A stretch of DNA of 64,000 nt from Chinchilla lanigera (GCF_000276665.1 NW_004955480.1:6457862-6521861); one strand, 5' to 3'. Shown: positions 25,130 through 36,944, numbered from the stretch's first letter. Notes: generated from the sequence alone by a model not told the origin. A program made the numbers and translations.

Positions 25130-25479
25130 TGTTGTGGTTTCTATCTAGATACCCCTCTAAAGCCTGTACAAGCATAGGTGGGGCCCATGGAAGGTGACTG
25201 GATTATAGGGGCATCAGAGCTGACTTGCTGTTAGGAGGCATGGTCTGGTCAGAAGAGAAGGACCATTATGGGCAGACCCAGAAGGTTTTTCTCCTTTGAC
25301 TCCTGCACACCATGCCTGCCCTGAGCAGCTCTCCATCACACCCCCTGCCATGCTGTTCTGCCTTCTAAGGAGACTGTAGCCAGGTGATTTATGGACTGAA
25401 AGCTGAGCCAAAATAAACCTTTCCTCCTTCAAATTGCAAGTATCAGGTATTTTGTCCCAGTGAAAAAGAGACTAGGACA
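25130..25479 (+). mobile_element. MaLR solo LTR
   Basis: Starts tgttgtggtttctatct and ends gagactaggaca. It contains 'gagccaaaataaacctttcc' and 'caggtattttgtcccagtga', the standard MaLR 3' end with its polyadenylation signal. Confidence 0.85.
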
Positions 25480-25482
25480 CTC

Positions 25483-26210
25483 GCCTTCTGTAGCCTGTAG
25501 AAGGAAGACAGGCCTCTGGCCGTGTGCGAGTGGTGGAGGGAGCTGCTGTTAAGAACCTTCCTGAGCAAGAGTCTTCACTTTTTAGCTAAGTTGCACTGCA
25601 ACAGTGTGGGAGGCAGTTGGGTTTCAATTACTCAGAAGCTGATGTCTCCCAGTTCAGTGCCATGTGCAGCGAGGCACCTAGCAACAGCTCTCCGATGGGT
25701 AACGATGAGATTTTAATTAGCATCTTGGATCTGTCTAGAAGTCCCTTGTATGTTCATTTGCTTGATGAAGCACAGCCTGGCCTGGGACCTGTTCCAGCCT
25801 GTTTCCATAAAGGAAAGGGCAGCAGTCACACGTCCTGTGTTCTTCTGGGCCTTTTAGCACCCAATTCAAGACTTCCTGCTGGAGACTTAGTCAGTCCTCT
25901 TCTCTGAATTGTTGTTTGGGAAATTAAAGCTCCTCTCTGGTGCAGAGATATGAGTCAGAAGCACCATCCTGTGTCCTAGGATGCTGTGCTCCTGAGTCAG
26001 GGTGCTGTGACCGTCCGCACAGTCCCACAAGACAGAACACCCTCTGGACTCTTCCTGCTCCTCCACCCACACCTGAGTCACTTGCCCTGCTACTTGTCCT
26101 CATCTTCATCTCTTGAATTCCATTCCTTTCCCCTCCTTGAATTCAGCCTTTTCTTCTCCCATTGTATCCAGACTGCACTCTGTAGTCAGGACAGTGGTTC
26201 AAAAGATAAT
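25483..26210. other. Unassigned intronic DNA
   Basis: No repeat family or gene recognised. The frames present overlap one another and carry no conserved features. Confidence 0.35.
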
Positions 26211-26227
26211 AAAAGGAAGAGTTTCAG

Positions 26228-26317
26228 GGGCTGGGGATTTAGCTCAGCGGCAAAAGCGCCTGCCTGGCAAGCGCAAGGTTGTGAGTTCGGTTCCCGGTAC
26301 CAGAGAAAAACCAAAAA
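26228..26317 (+). mobile_element. ID SINE
   Basis: Young ID (ggggctggggatttagctca ... gagttcggttcccggtacca). Perfect 17-bp target duplication aaaaggaagagtttcag at 26211-26227 and 26318-26334. Confidence 0.96.
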
Positions 26318-26690
26318 AAAAGGAAGAGTTTCAGGTCCCACAGGTCCTGAAAGGTTAAACCTTATGGGAACAAAGTGCTTTATGTAATGTACACCTAAGT
26401 TACCCAAAGTATGCATCCATGAGTTGCCCCTCTTGCAACTGAAAATTAAAAATATGACGCTGGATGGCTCCCGGACGTGCCTCATCAGCATCTCTGGGTG
26501 AGGGATGGGAGTCTACATGGTCACCACTGTTTCATAAACACACTAAATCCCAAGCTCCTTAACATGGATGCTAGACCCCATGTATACAGCACTGCATCAC
26601 ATTGACCTCCCTGTCCTCCCTCCACAGCCTGGGTCTGACCAGGAGCACTCCCTTTGCGTGTTCCTTCACAATCTCCTCTATTGTATGCCG

Positions 26691-27404
26691 TGTTAGTCAT
26701 CTTCCTGTTGCTGGGACAAAATACCTAACACCTGCAATTTAAAGGAAAAAGGCTTATTTTGGCTATGGTTTTCAGAGGACTCAGTCCATAGTTGATTGAT
26801 TCTGGTTCCAAGATGGAAACAAAAGGCAGAAGGGCACAGTGCTAAACAGCTGCTCAAACCATAGCAGTGAGAAAGTAGAGAGAGAAAGGAAAGGAGAAAG
26901 AAGCCAGGGACAAGGAGACACCCTTCCAGGTCACGCCCCCAGTTACCCACCTCTTCTAAGCAGGCCCCACCTCTGGAGGCCCAGACTTTAGGGGAGCATT
27001 TTATTTATTTTGTTTTGTATTTTAAAATTTTATTTTAGAAAAAAACAAAAACAATGATACAGAACTTCAAAACAATAATAGGAGATTAACAATGGTCAGT
27101 ATATCGCATCTTCAAAATAGTTGCTCAGAGTATAAGATATAGGCATGAAAAATTAATCAAACAGTATAAGCATGAACTATTCTTTTTAATGAACTAATAG
27201 AAATTAGTAGTAGAATTATCTTAGCTATCTGGTGTACATATATGTATATATTTTTTCTCTTCCTTTTTTTCTCCTTTCTCCCATCTCAGTGGTTCTTTCC
27301 TTTTGAGCAGCTTCCTTCCCTTTCACTATATCTATTGTACGTTTTGAATCTTATTACTTTTTCAGGTCCTTACACTGGGGAGCATTTGAGGTCCAAACCC
27401 TAAC
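26691..27404 (-). mobile_element. MaLR LTR, antisense, split by an L1
   Basis: The left part begins tgttagtcatcttcctgttg with 'gacaaaatacctaacacctg', and the right part resumes at 27377 and ends 'gtccaaaccctaaca'. An L1 3' end at 27002-27376 separates them. Confidence 0.85.
27002..27376 (-). mobile_element. Truncated L1 3' end, antisense, nested in MaLR
   Basis: T-rich left end, then 'cagaacttcaaaacaataat' and 'attatcttagctatctggtg', which is the reverse of the L1 3' UTR seen at 20435-21030. Perfect target duplication ggggagcattt at 26991-27001 and 27377-27387. Confidence 0.88.
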
Positions 27405-29985
27405 ACGTGCCTTTCTGCTCCCTCCTGCTCACGGCATCCTCCAGCTGATCTCTCCTTCTTGCCTTCCTGGTTGACATTTGCTCCTCTTTCAAAACCCAAC
27501 TCCAGTATCTTCCTCACTTTGATGCCTTTCTTGCCAGGATGAAGTAATGTTTCATTCATTCAATAAATATTTACAGAATCTTTTCCACAGTCTGCGATCT
27601 AGTCAAGAACTAAGCAGACAAAATTTCCCACCTGACTATAGCTCATATTCCAGGGTAGAGAAGCAAGTGAAATTGCCAGATCATATGTTAATTCTATGTT
27701 TGATTTTTTGGAGAAACCATCTGTCGTTTTCTACTGTGGCTGCATCTTTCCCCCAAGCCATGCACAAGGGCTCCGATTTATCCACAGCCATGCCAATGTT
27801 TATTTCTCTCTCTCTCTTTTTTGAGATGTGTGTTGGGTATCTAAATGGAGAGCACTTAGTGGGTGTCAGGATATATGAGTCCGATATTCAGGTCACAGTC
27901 TATAGAGAGCCCTTCCCGGTCCTTGTTGCAGCCCCGGAAATTTATATTTGTAATCCCATGGAAAAGTTATTGGAATTCGAATGAATTAATTCCAGTCTAC
28001 CACTTCCAGTGCAACCCAACTTGAGATTAAAGACACTAAGGCGTATTTGTACTTATGGGGAGCCAAGGGGTCCTATGTCCAGCCACGATACTGACTGTCT
28101 GGAACAAAGACCTCGACCCAGGGCTGAACCTGGGTTTTATTAATCCATGAAGTAGGGAGTGGTATGGGGATGAGTGACTGTGAGAGTGGCAGGAAGTACG
28201 TGAGTGCTGCAAGCTGGCATGGTAGGAGGCCTGAAATCACCTCTGGCATATGCAGAGAGAAGGATATGCAGAAAGAGTGATCTGTATAACACAACTGAGG
28301 TAGTATCTAATGTTTTGGGGTATCTAATGTTTTGGGCCTCAGTTTTGATGTGTAATCTTTTATACCCTGGGAAGTCATAGCCTCTTATCTCGAGGTTTGG
28401 ACAGCATGGAGCACAGCTCTCCATCCCACCTCGGCTCACACGTTTTTTGGGGAACTATGGGGCAGGTAAACACTACCCTGTCTTCTTTACTTCAAAGACT
28501 ACACATCAGCACCTTGGCTGGACGGATATACATTGCTTAAAACCAATTGAAGGGATAAGGAAAAGTCCTAGCCAGCTCTGTACATATCAATACATGGAAA
28601 TAGACCTGGTTTAGCAAAACTGAAGATAATTGGTCTTCTTTCAAGTAGAGTCCCCCAGGTGGTCCTCCACAACAGTCCAGACTGAACATATAAATTTGGG
28701 AGTCATTGCAAATGGGACATGTGTAACCTCCTGAGATTAGAAGAGAAATAGTCTGTGATTTAAGCTCTGGGGCATTCCCATTCTTGAGGATAGGGATGAA
28801 GAGGAACTAAGTAGCCAAGGAGGTGAGAGGGTGTGGCCAGTGGCCAGTAGGAAGGTATTGGATCCTGGAAGGTGAGTGAAGACAACACTGCAAGGGGTAG
28901 GGAATGTTTTATTAGGTCAAATACTGGCAAGGAATAGGCCAGGTGAGACTTGGCTTTTGTTTTAACAACACAGAGGTCATCAATGCCATCGATGAGCTGT
29001 TTGCTTGGATCAGTTGAAGTGAAATCTTGATTGGAGAAAATGCAAATGAGAAGAGATGAGACATTAGTGACAATGGGAGTAAACAAAGGACTTGAGTGTT
29101 CTATAAAAGAGTGAAGAAAAATGGAGGATGTGGCATCAAAATAAGAATTTTTACTAATGATAAAAACTGTAGCACGTGTATAATGTGATAGGATCAGTCC
29201 ACTAATGATGATGCAGTAGCAAAGAGAGTTGTTGGGGCAATGTGATCTTTTCTTCCCTTGTACCTTTCCCAGTGCCTCTTCAGATTTCTAGCCAACCAGT
29301 CCAAATACCACTAGACACAGTAACTGGCTTGTTTTCAGTCTCTTTGTGTATTAGATTTGCCTGTGACAGTGCTGTGTAACAACCAATTTTAAAGTCTCAG
29401 TGACTACAACAGTGCCTCATTTTATGTTTAAGGTTGGCTGTTGTTCAGCCAGTCTCAGGTGTGCTTGGGTGGGCCAGGCTAATTCCAGACTTTGAGTTGT
29501 AGTACATCCTACTCCATGTGTCCCTCTTTCTGAGCCAGTGACTTCCCTGCACAAAGACTAGAAGCACAAGAGGGCAAGCCAACACATCTACAAACACATT
29601 TAAAACTTTTGCTTGCAACAAGTGCACTCACATTCCATCGGCAAAGCAAGTCAAGCAGCCTGGAAGGGCCCTAGCAGAAAGATGAGGGAAGGACAAAAAG
29701 GTGAACAAACCACTTAGTCTGCTACACTCCACTCGCCTAGAAGATTCTCAATAGAATGGTCTCATTTATTCTGTTTTTCAGGGGCTAACACCGTGCCAGG
29801 CGTATAGTATGGGCAACAAAAACATTAAACCGAAACAATATTATCAGCTTTTTTCCTAAATAATCCTTTTTCTGTCCTTTTAGCTCTTTGGCCTCTGGAT
29901 CCAGAATGATTTGGGTTGGAATCCCAGAACTCTCACATTTTAGCTCAATGATTGCTGCCAATAATATCAGTAACAGTGTAAAATA
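27405..29985. other. Unassigned intronic DNA with a possible old LTR
   Basis: 28060-28480 has an LTR-like look in reverse orientation (gggttttattaatcc resembles a reversed polyadenylation signal). 28730-29110 resembles an old repeat that I cannot name. A 17-bp tandem duplication lies at 28303-28336. No gene is supported. Confidence 0.35.
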
Positions 29986-29989
29986 ATAT

Positions 29990-30215
29990 CCGATGGCATT
30001 TCTTGAGTGCTTCATGTGTGCTAGGAATGCTGTCAAAGATTTCAGGTTTATTATGTCATTTAACACCCCCAAAAAGCTATGAGGTATGCATTACTCTCCC
30101 CATGTCATAACTAAAAGGAGGCTCAGAGGTGTAGTACCTTATTCAAGGTCACACAGCTAGAAGGAGAGGATCTATGATGTGTATCCAAGTCCAGCAGGCT
30201 CTGGACTCAAAGCTA
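29990..30215 (-). mobile_element. MIR SINE, antisense
   Basis: 'tcttgagtgcttcatgtgtg', 'aggaggctcagaggtgtagt' and 'aaggtcacacagctagaagg' in reverse MIR order. Confidence 0.8.
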
Positions 30216-31425
30216 TGTGGCCCTTAGAAGTGAAGTTAAACCCACTATAAAATAGGACTAAGCATGAGACTGTTCACTGTGCAGGATTGTAAAGCTATTA
30301 ACTGAAAAGTCACATGGAAATTTCCTGGCCCAGTGAATGTCATATTCTGGGCAGTCAACAGATATCATTTCCCTGTTAACCTTTCCATTTCCTTTCTGAC
30401 TTCTGCTGTACAACTTGATGGAAACTTTCCTCAGGATCTGGTGCTCATGAGCCATCAGGTACATTCTTATGAAGCCTCTCCTACTCAACTTTTAAGACTC
30501 AAAGGACCTCTGCTGAAACTTTCTCTGAGGTCAAACCATTATCAGTGGATTTCTAAAACTTTTGGGAAGACCTCCTGACTTGTTCAGTGTTACTCTTGGC
30601 TGCTAAATTATTCATGCTCCTTAATGGGTTCTGGTCAGCCTGCTCCTGAGAAAGTGGATTTATAAGTGAGGCTTGGGCCAGTCTCTCATGTGTCAGTGCA
30701 GTAATAGGTGGTGAGTGTCAGCAAAGGGTCACCAAGTGACCTGGGAGGGTCCAGGCCCAAAAGCGTGAGTCTGCTCAAAATTTGCTGAACAATTCCTGAT
30801 GTCGAAAGAAGGATGAGGGAGGTTGTGTCTCCAAAAACAAAGGGAGTTTCATTGGAGGGGAAGGAGTGAGAATGAAAAACCACTCAATAAGTACCTACTG
30901 TGTGCCACTTCAGAAATGTATTCCTATTTGATCCTCACACAAATGAGGTCTGGGATAGATGACAGAAAACCCAACTGGAGTTAGTCCAGGGTTGGCCTGC
31001 ATTTCAGAGACCCTGACTCCTCTTACTGCCAAACTCAGACTCTGGTTCAAGATGGCTGTTGGAAAGAGGATTGTCCTACAGGAAGTGGCATTTCTTAAAT
31101 CAGTCTGGCCAGATGTTGGTCACATGGCCACTCTGAGCTGGAGGGGAGGCTGAGGTATGTGACAACAGGCTCACTGAGGAGCTAGGGATTCCATTTCTAA
31201 GGGCAAATGAGAGAAGCAGATAATTTCACATCAACAATCTCTCCTACAGGGAAGAAGAAAGTCAAGGTCTCTGGCATTGCAGAATACCCTATCTCTTGTG
31301 GCTCTACCACACTGCCTCTCTCATAAGAAACTGTTGACATGCAAATCTCCATCAGGCTGAAGGTGGCCATGGAACCATAACTAGGAAGTCGGTTTCCCTG
31401 GATGGTTGCTTTGAGCCAGGCAGCA
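30216..31425. other. Mostly unassigned intronic DNA
   Basis: A short reverse MIR core ('gtacctactgtgtgccactt') lies at about 30885-30960. Otherwise nothing recognisable. Confidence 0.4.
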
Positions 31426-31429
31426 TGCT

Positions 31430-31570
31430 GCATATCATATATTATCCCATCCTTCAGTTAGTTTATAAAGCAGGAGCTTTATCCTCTCCATGTTCAAATG
31501 AGGACACTGGGGCCCACTGAGATTGTATAGCTTGGCTAAGACTGTAGCTATCAACTAGCAGCCAGGCACT
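31430..31570 (-). mobile_element. MIR SINE, antisense
   Basis: 'cctctccatgttcaaatgag', 'gacactggggcccactgaga', then a degraded 'gtatagcttggctaagac' core. Confidence 0.6.
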
Positions 31571-31904
31571 TACATTGTATGGATTCTGTACAGCAGCAAA
31601 TAGGATTGCACTTAATGTGCTGCATACTCCAGAGCAGAACCTCTTCACTGTTACACTGCTCTGTTCATATGGGCTTCCTTTCAGGGACTCTCTCTGCTAG
31701 TTCTTCTTTTGGAAGTTCTGTTCCTTTAATTTCTCCCCACCCCTTACATAGTCTTCCACAGTAGACATCTGAGTGCTTGGGGAGCTACAAAATACATACA
31801 CTAAGATCCTGCTCTGAGAAATCTCCCCTTTCAGTTCAACTTCTAGTACCTAAATGTCCATACTAAGATACAAAAGGCTGTAACAGTTTTTTTTTAATTG
31901 TAAT

Positions 31905-32050
31905 TAAAAAATTTTATTTGACTTTCAGTTCTGGAAGTCCAAGAGCATGGCACTGGCATCTAGCAAGGGCCTTCCCAAGCTGTATCATAACATGGCAGAA
32001 GGAAGTGAGCGTGTATGAGACAGAGAAGAAATCAGCTAAATTCACTTTTT
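31905..32050 (-). mobile_element. MaLR/MLT1-like LTR fragment
   Basis: 'ttcagttctggaagtccaag' and 'ataacatggcagaaggaagt' are typical of reversed MaLR LTRs. Short and degraded. Confidence 0.45.
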
Positions 32051-32171
32051 ATATCAGTAACCTGCTCCTGTAATAATTAACCCACTCCTACAACAGCTTT
32101 TGCCAAGTGGTCCAACATGTCCTAAGAAGACAGGTGGAGGTGATAATGGTGCTATCTTCAGGGAGCAGCTA

Positions 32172-32660
32172 TGGTTCAAATGCTGTTCTCTAAAATTCGT
32201 GTTGAAACTTGATCCCCAATGTGATACTGTTAAAAAAAAAAAAAAAAAAAAAGGACCTGAGCCAGGGATACAGCTCAGCAGCATAGTGCCTGCCTGGCAA
32301 GTGCAAGGTCATGAGTTTGATTCCTGATACCAAAAAAGGAGGACCTTCACAGGGTGACTAGGTCACCAGTGCTCTACCCTCAAGAATGGGACTAGTGGCC
32401 CCATAAAAGGACTTGAGATAGTCTATTTGGCCCTTTTTACCCTTTTTCCATGTGAGGACACCGTGTGTAATTCCTGCTAAGTGAAGAAACAGCAAGAAGG
32501 CATCATTTTGGAAACAGAGAACAAGCTCTTACCAGACATTAAATTTGCCAGCACCTTTACCTTGGACTTTCCAGATGCCAACTCTGTGAAATAAATTTCC
32601 ATTATGTATAAATTACTCAATCTGTGGTACTGTGTTACAGCAGCACAGACTAAGACAGGA
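32172..32660 (+). mobile_element. MaLR LTR with nested ID
   Basis: 'aaacttgatccccaatgtga', then the insertion, then 'cataaaaggacttgagatag', 'aataaatttccattatgtat' and a terminal 'gactaagaca'. This fits an MST/MLT1-type LTR. Confidence 0.8.
32253..32340 (+). mobile_element. ID SINE in MaLR LTR
   Basis: gagccagggatacagctcag to gatacc. A 21-base A run lies on its left side (32232-32252) rather than only at its 3' end, and a short ggacct repeat flanks it. Confidence 0.85.
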
Positions 32661-33054
32661 GCTAAGGGATACTTAATAAAAGAAATGAAATTCCTTATAT
32701 CTTTCTTTAGTTGCTTAAAGTAAAGCTCAATTAGTTTGAGTTATGCCATTTTCCTTCCATCTTGTCCTTTCTTCTGAGCTCGTATCCTTAGCCTTTCTCT
32801 AGCCTCCAGCCTCTTCCTCCACCCCATTTTGCTCTTTTTTTTTTTCCCTCTTCTCTTCTTAAGTTATTTTGGGGAAGAGTGGGGCACACATCCATAATTT
32901 CTCCTCTCCATGTTCCATTCTCTCCCTAACCACAGAAATTTATATTCTTTTCCCAACATTTATAAATACTACCAAATGCTCTGGACTTTTTCCCAGCCTA
33001 CAATTAAGAATCTACCTCTTTATTTCTCTGGCTAGAAGGTAACGTTCATTATGT

Positions 33055-33232
33055 ATCAGATGTTACTGTTTATTATCATCTCACTTAGCTCTCAATACAA
33101 CCTTGGGGGGTTGATATTATTGCTATTCCCATTTTACACATAGGGAACTGAGCTCCAGACAGATTGAATTATCTGTTCATGTTCTCAGCTGGGTGGTAAA
33201 AAAGCTGGATCTCCAACTTTGGGGCTTAAGCT
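33055..33232 (-). mobile_element. MIR SINE, antisense
   Basis: 'tattgctattcccattttac', 'catagggaactgagctccag' and 'ttctcagctgggtggtaaa' follow reverse MIR order. Confidence 0.72.
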
Positions 33233-33732
33233 CTTATTTCTCCTTTGAAAACACTCTATACTGGGAGAGCAGGAGTGAAGTAGGATTTAGGGCTGGGGTC
33301 CTAAGTAATATGGTGGCAAATTGAAATCACCCTGATGGAGAAAATGAACAAGGAATAATTATGAAAAAATCAATTATGTGATGTCAGCATGGGTTACACA
33401 GATGAGGTCAGAAATCCTAAATATGAGTTAGTAGTATTTGACAAGGGCTATGATGGCTGGGTTAATATGGTGTTGTGAATGCAAAGGATATAGGCTAGAG
33501 ATGAAGCAGGCCAGGAGCTTAAAGATGTCACTAAGCAGGTAATTCAAATGACTGACCAAGGCGCCTCTCTCCTAAGAAAGGAGAAAGTCAGGAAGAAAGA
33601 TCATTGGAGTAGGAGAAGAAAGAAGGGTCAAACTCAGAGAATACAGCAAGAGGAAGGAAACAGCATGGAAAAAGTAGATGTGACAGCAGGCAAGTGTCCT
33701 AATGAAGTAGTCCCAGGACTGCCCTTGCCCTG

Positions 33733-34248
33733 TGTTATAGTTGATACATTGTGACAACTTGAGAAATCTAGGAGTTTAACCAAGTAACTCAGCAGTTCTA
33801 CATCCTGGAGTGTAAAGAACATGCCTTTACTGCTCTAGGATGTTGTTCACTGTGTCAGTTTGAGAAGTTTAGAAGGATAACTAAGGGACTGAGCAGGGGG
33901 TGGGGTCCTTATTTTGTATTCATCCTGAGCCTGTGCAAGGGGAGGGCAGGAAGATGGTGTGGGTGCTACACTTGCACTAGGGCGGGTAGCCTCCATACAA
34001 TATAAGGGAGGAAACGAGGCTTCTCTCCACCCCTCCCATTTTGCCCTTGCTGCTTTTGCTGTCTTCTACCACCTTGAAGTGTTGCCCCTGTGCCCTGCCA
34101 CCCTGCCTTGGAGCCATGAACTCCAAGGACTGAAATGATTATGATTATGGACTGAAACTTCTACAAACTGTGAGCCAAATAAACCTTTCCTTCCTTAATT
34201 TTGGTGTGAGGTATTTTGTCTCAGCAATGAGAGAAAAGTAATAAGACA
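33733..34248 (+). mobile_element. MaLR-type solo LTR
   Basis: A 516-bp LTR from tgttatagttgatacat to gtaataagaca with perfect 5-bp duplications ccctg at 33728-33732 and 34249-34253. It contains 'gagccaaataaacctttcct' and 'ggtattttgtctcagcaatg'. No internal viral sequence is attached. Confidence 0.9.
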
Positions 34249-34490
34249 CCCTGGTCACAGTCATGAAAATTCACACAAATGTGCAGGAAGGAAAGTTTAA
34301 TGGTTCTGAATTTTCTCAAAATTCTTCAAACTACTTTTATGACCCAAAATGACATATTACCTTCCTTCCACAAAGAGAAGAGACAGCTCTTTCAACTCTT
34401 CTTGAGGATCCTATACTAATTATGAAGACTTGAACTTCCTAAGGCCCTTACATCTCACTATTACATTTCAATATTACACTATTGCATTGG

Positions 34491-34923
34491 TGTGATGGTT
34501 AATCTCTACTACCAGTTTGACTGCATTGAGAAGCACTCACTGTGAATTATAAAGCACACTCTGGGCGTGCTTGTGAGGGAGTTTCCAGAGATGATTGCCA
34601 TGGAGGACAGAAAACTGAGGGAAGAGACCTGCCCTGAACGCAGCCAGCACCATCCAACAGGGTGGACGCCCGGAAGTCACAAAAGCAGAAGGAAGAGGAA
34701 TCCCACCAGTACAGGTTCTGTGGGACTTTCCCTCTGCCTTTCAGCTGCCTTGAGGTGAGCAGCTTTGCTCCATGACACCATTGTGCTCCACCTCAGGACC
34801 CGACCAATGGAGCCGGCAAACTCTGAACTGAACCTTCTAAAACCGTGAGCCAAAATAAACCTTTCTCTTTTAAATTATTTTTCTCAGGTATTTTGTCACA
34901 GCAATGGAAAGCAGAGTGGCACA
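34491..34923 (+). mobile_element. ERVL-class solo LTR (MLT2-like)
   Basis: Starts tgtgatggttaatctctac and includes 'gtgagggagtttccagagat' and 'agcaccatccaacagggtgg', which belong to the MLT2-type pattern. It ends 'gagtggcaca' after an AATAAA (ccaaaataaacctttctc). Clear target duplications are not retained. Confidence 0.8.
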
Positions 34924-35689
34924 ATTTATAAGCAAATAGTGGACCTCAGGTTTGATAAAGGAAAAGGATACAGAAAATGTTCTTCATAATGATGAAATAA
35001 AAAACATGTCATTAATTTTCCACAGAAACAAATTTATATCTGTCAGTAGGGAACAGGGAAATAAATTATAGCACCTCTAATACAGTGACATCTGAAGCAA
35101 CCAAAACTAAAACTGAGAAATGTCTTTATGTCTTTATGCTATGAGTTCTAAAATCTATTAAGTTAAAAAATAAAGATTCAAATAAACATGTATGTATATA
35201 AAAGAGCGTGCAGAATATAATATGATATAAGATATAATACAATACAATAAACTTTCTTATTTATGCATACACCACTCCTGGAAGGTTATATAAATAGCAT
35301 TCCAAAGGTGCATGGAAAGGGAAGGCAGAAGATAGTGGGCCTGGCACCCTTAGAAAACCAGGAGCTGTGTAACCAGAAGCCATGTAACCAGATCTCAGCC
35401 TAACAGAGCAGTTCAGGGAGACCCTGGTAGGGACTGTTTCGGGATTTTGGTTGTAGAACATCATGACTAAATATATACATGCTGAAGTGCCCTTAGACAT
35501 TGCATACCTGCAATGTGGGACCTTCTCTGCTTCCTCCAACCTGAAACCTGACCCTGTGTTAATCCTGGAGTGAGCACCTAAAAAGAGTTTTCACATGACA
35601 GGTAGGACTCATGTGAGCATGTTTGAAATAGGTGAGGCCCTTAAAACCCCCAATCCAGGGACTTTAGTTGTTAATCAAACAGGAATAGC

Positions 35690-35838
35690 CAGGTGTGGTG
35701 GGGCACATCTGTAATCCCAGTACATGAGGCTGAGGCAAGAGGATCGTTGCAAGTTCAGGCCAGCTTGGGCTACAAAGTGAGCACGAGGCCAGCCTGAACT
35801 GCATAGCGAGACCCTATCTCAAAAAGACAAAAGACAAA
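35690..35838 (+). mobile_element. B1-type SINE
   Basis: ggtgtggtggggcacatctg to gagaccctatctcaaaaaga, with an A-rich tail. Flanks aacaggaata and aacgggaatg are a probable decayed duplication. Confidence 0.9.
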
Positions 35839-36744
35839 AAAAACGGGAATGACATTTGGGTTCATTCTTTCACCAAATGCTTGTATAGTATCAGGATATA
35901 TTAGATCAGGAACTAAATTTTCTACTCTACACTTGTAGGAACTCCATACTCTGAGATAACTACCAACATCAATATGTAGTTTAAAAGAAAATTTAATGGA
36001 ATCACCAATGCCGATTATATGGAATAATCTTTTCAAGAATAGTTTGTTTTTTGTCATGAAAAACACCCCTTGTAAGATTTGCCTCATGTTAGAGGCTTAA
36101 TTCTGTTGAAGAGAAAACAAAATCAGTCTTCTATCAGTTGAAATATTAGGTGTACAGAAAGCAGTTAACATAGAGGGTTTGAGAATGCTTGTTTTTAGAA
36201 TGGATTGCTTGCAAGATTGGCCCTCAGCTAATATCTAAAAAATTACCCAATTTCCAGAGGTATCCCACTGTTTAGATTGATAAGAACTGCTTACCATGCC
36301 TAAAATGTTTGTGCAAATAACATGGTTAGCACTGAGCTCGTGCCTACCTTCTGAGAGTTCAAGACTTTGGAACCCACCAAGTAAAAGCTGACTTGAATGC
36401 CCCCCAGTAAAAACCTTGGATGCAAAGATTTTAAAGAGCTTCCTTGCTAGACACATTTTAAGTGTTGTCACAACTTCTCACTAGGTGGATTAATCCCCTA
36501 AGAGGGGACCATTGAATGATTGCTCCTGGCTTACTTTCCAGATTTCACCCATGTGCCTTTTTGCTTCCTTAGCTAACTTTGCTTTGTTTCCTTTTGCTGT
36601 AAAGAACCATAGCCATGAGTATGAATAATGCTGACCCTCTGTGTCCCATAATATACCAGCAATCCTAGGTGTGGTCTTAAAGCCTCTAGCACAGTATATT
36701 GGGTAAGTACTATAAGAGACAAGCCCTAGGAGGTGAGGGGCTCA
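35839..36744. other. Unassigned intronic DNA
   Basis: No repeat or gene recognised. Confidence 0.35.
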
Positions 36745-36749
36745 ATGCA

Positions 36750-36925
36750 GTAGTTTATTTCTGGCTCATGTAAAAGTAGCTGTCAGTGTGCCCGGTGGGT
36801 GAGTGGCTCCACCTGCTCATTCAGGGCTTCGATAGCTTCCATCGTGGACTTCACCTTCCTCTAAGTCTTCTGAATCTTCTCCACCAAGTCTGCCGATAGT
36901 AAAAGAGAGTGTGAGAAAACACCCT
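36750..36925 (-). pseudogene. Possible decayed retrocopy of an unidentified coiled-coil mRNA
   Basis: On the minus strand a frame reads ADLVEKIQKT, then a stop, and after a small shift a charged stretch including STMEAIEALNEQVEPL, then a stop. An AATAAA-like signal (reverse of tttatt near 36750) follows. The pattern suggests the C-terminal end and 3' UTR of a retrocopied gene that has picked up two compensating indels. The parent gene is not identified and no poly-A tail or duplication is visible, so chance remains possible. Confidence 0.3.
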
Positions 36926-36944
36926 TTTTTTCTTTTCTTTTTCT

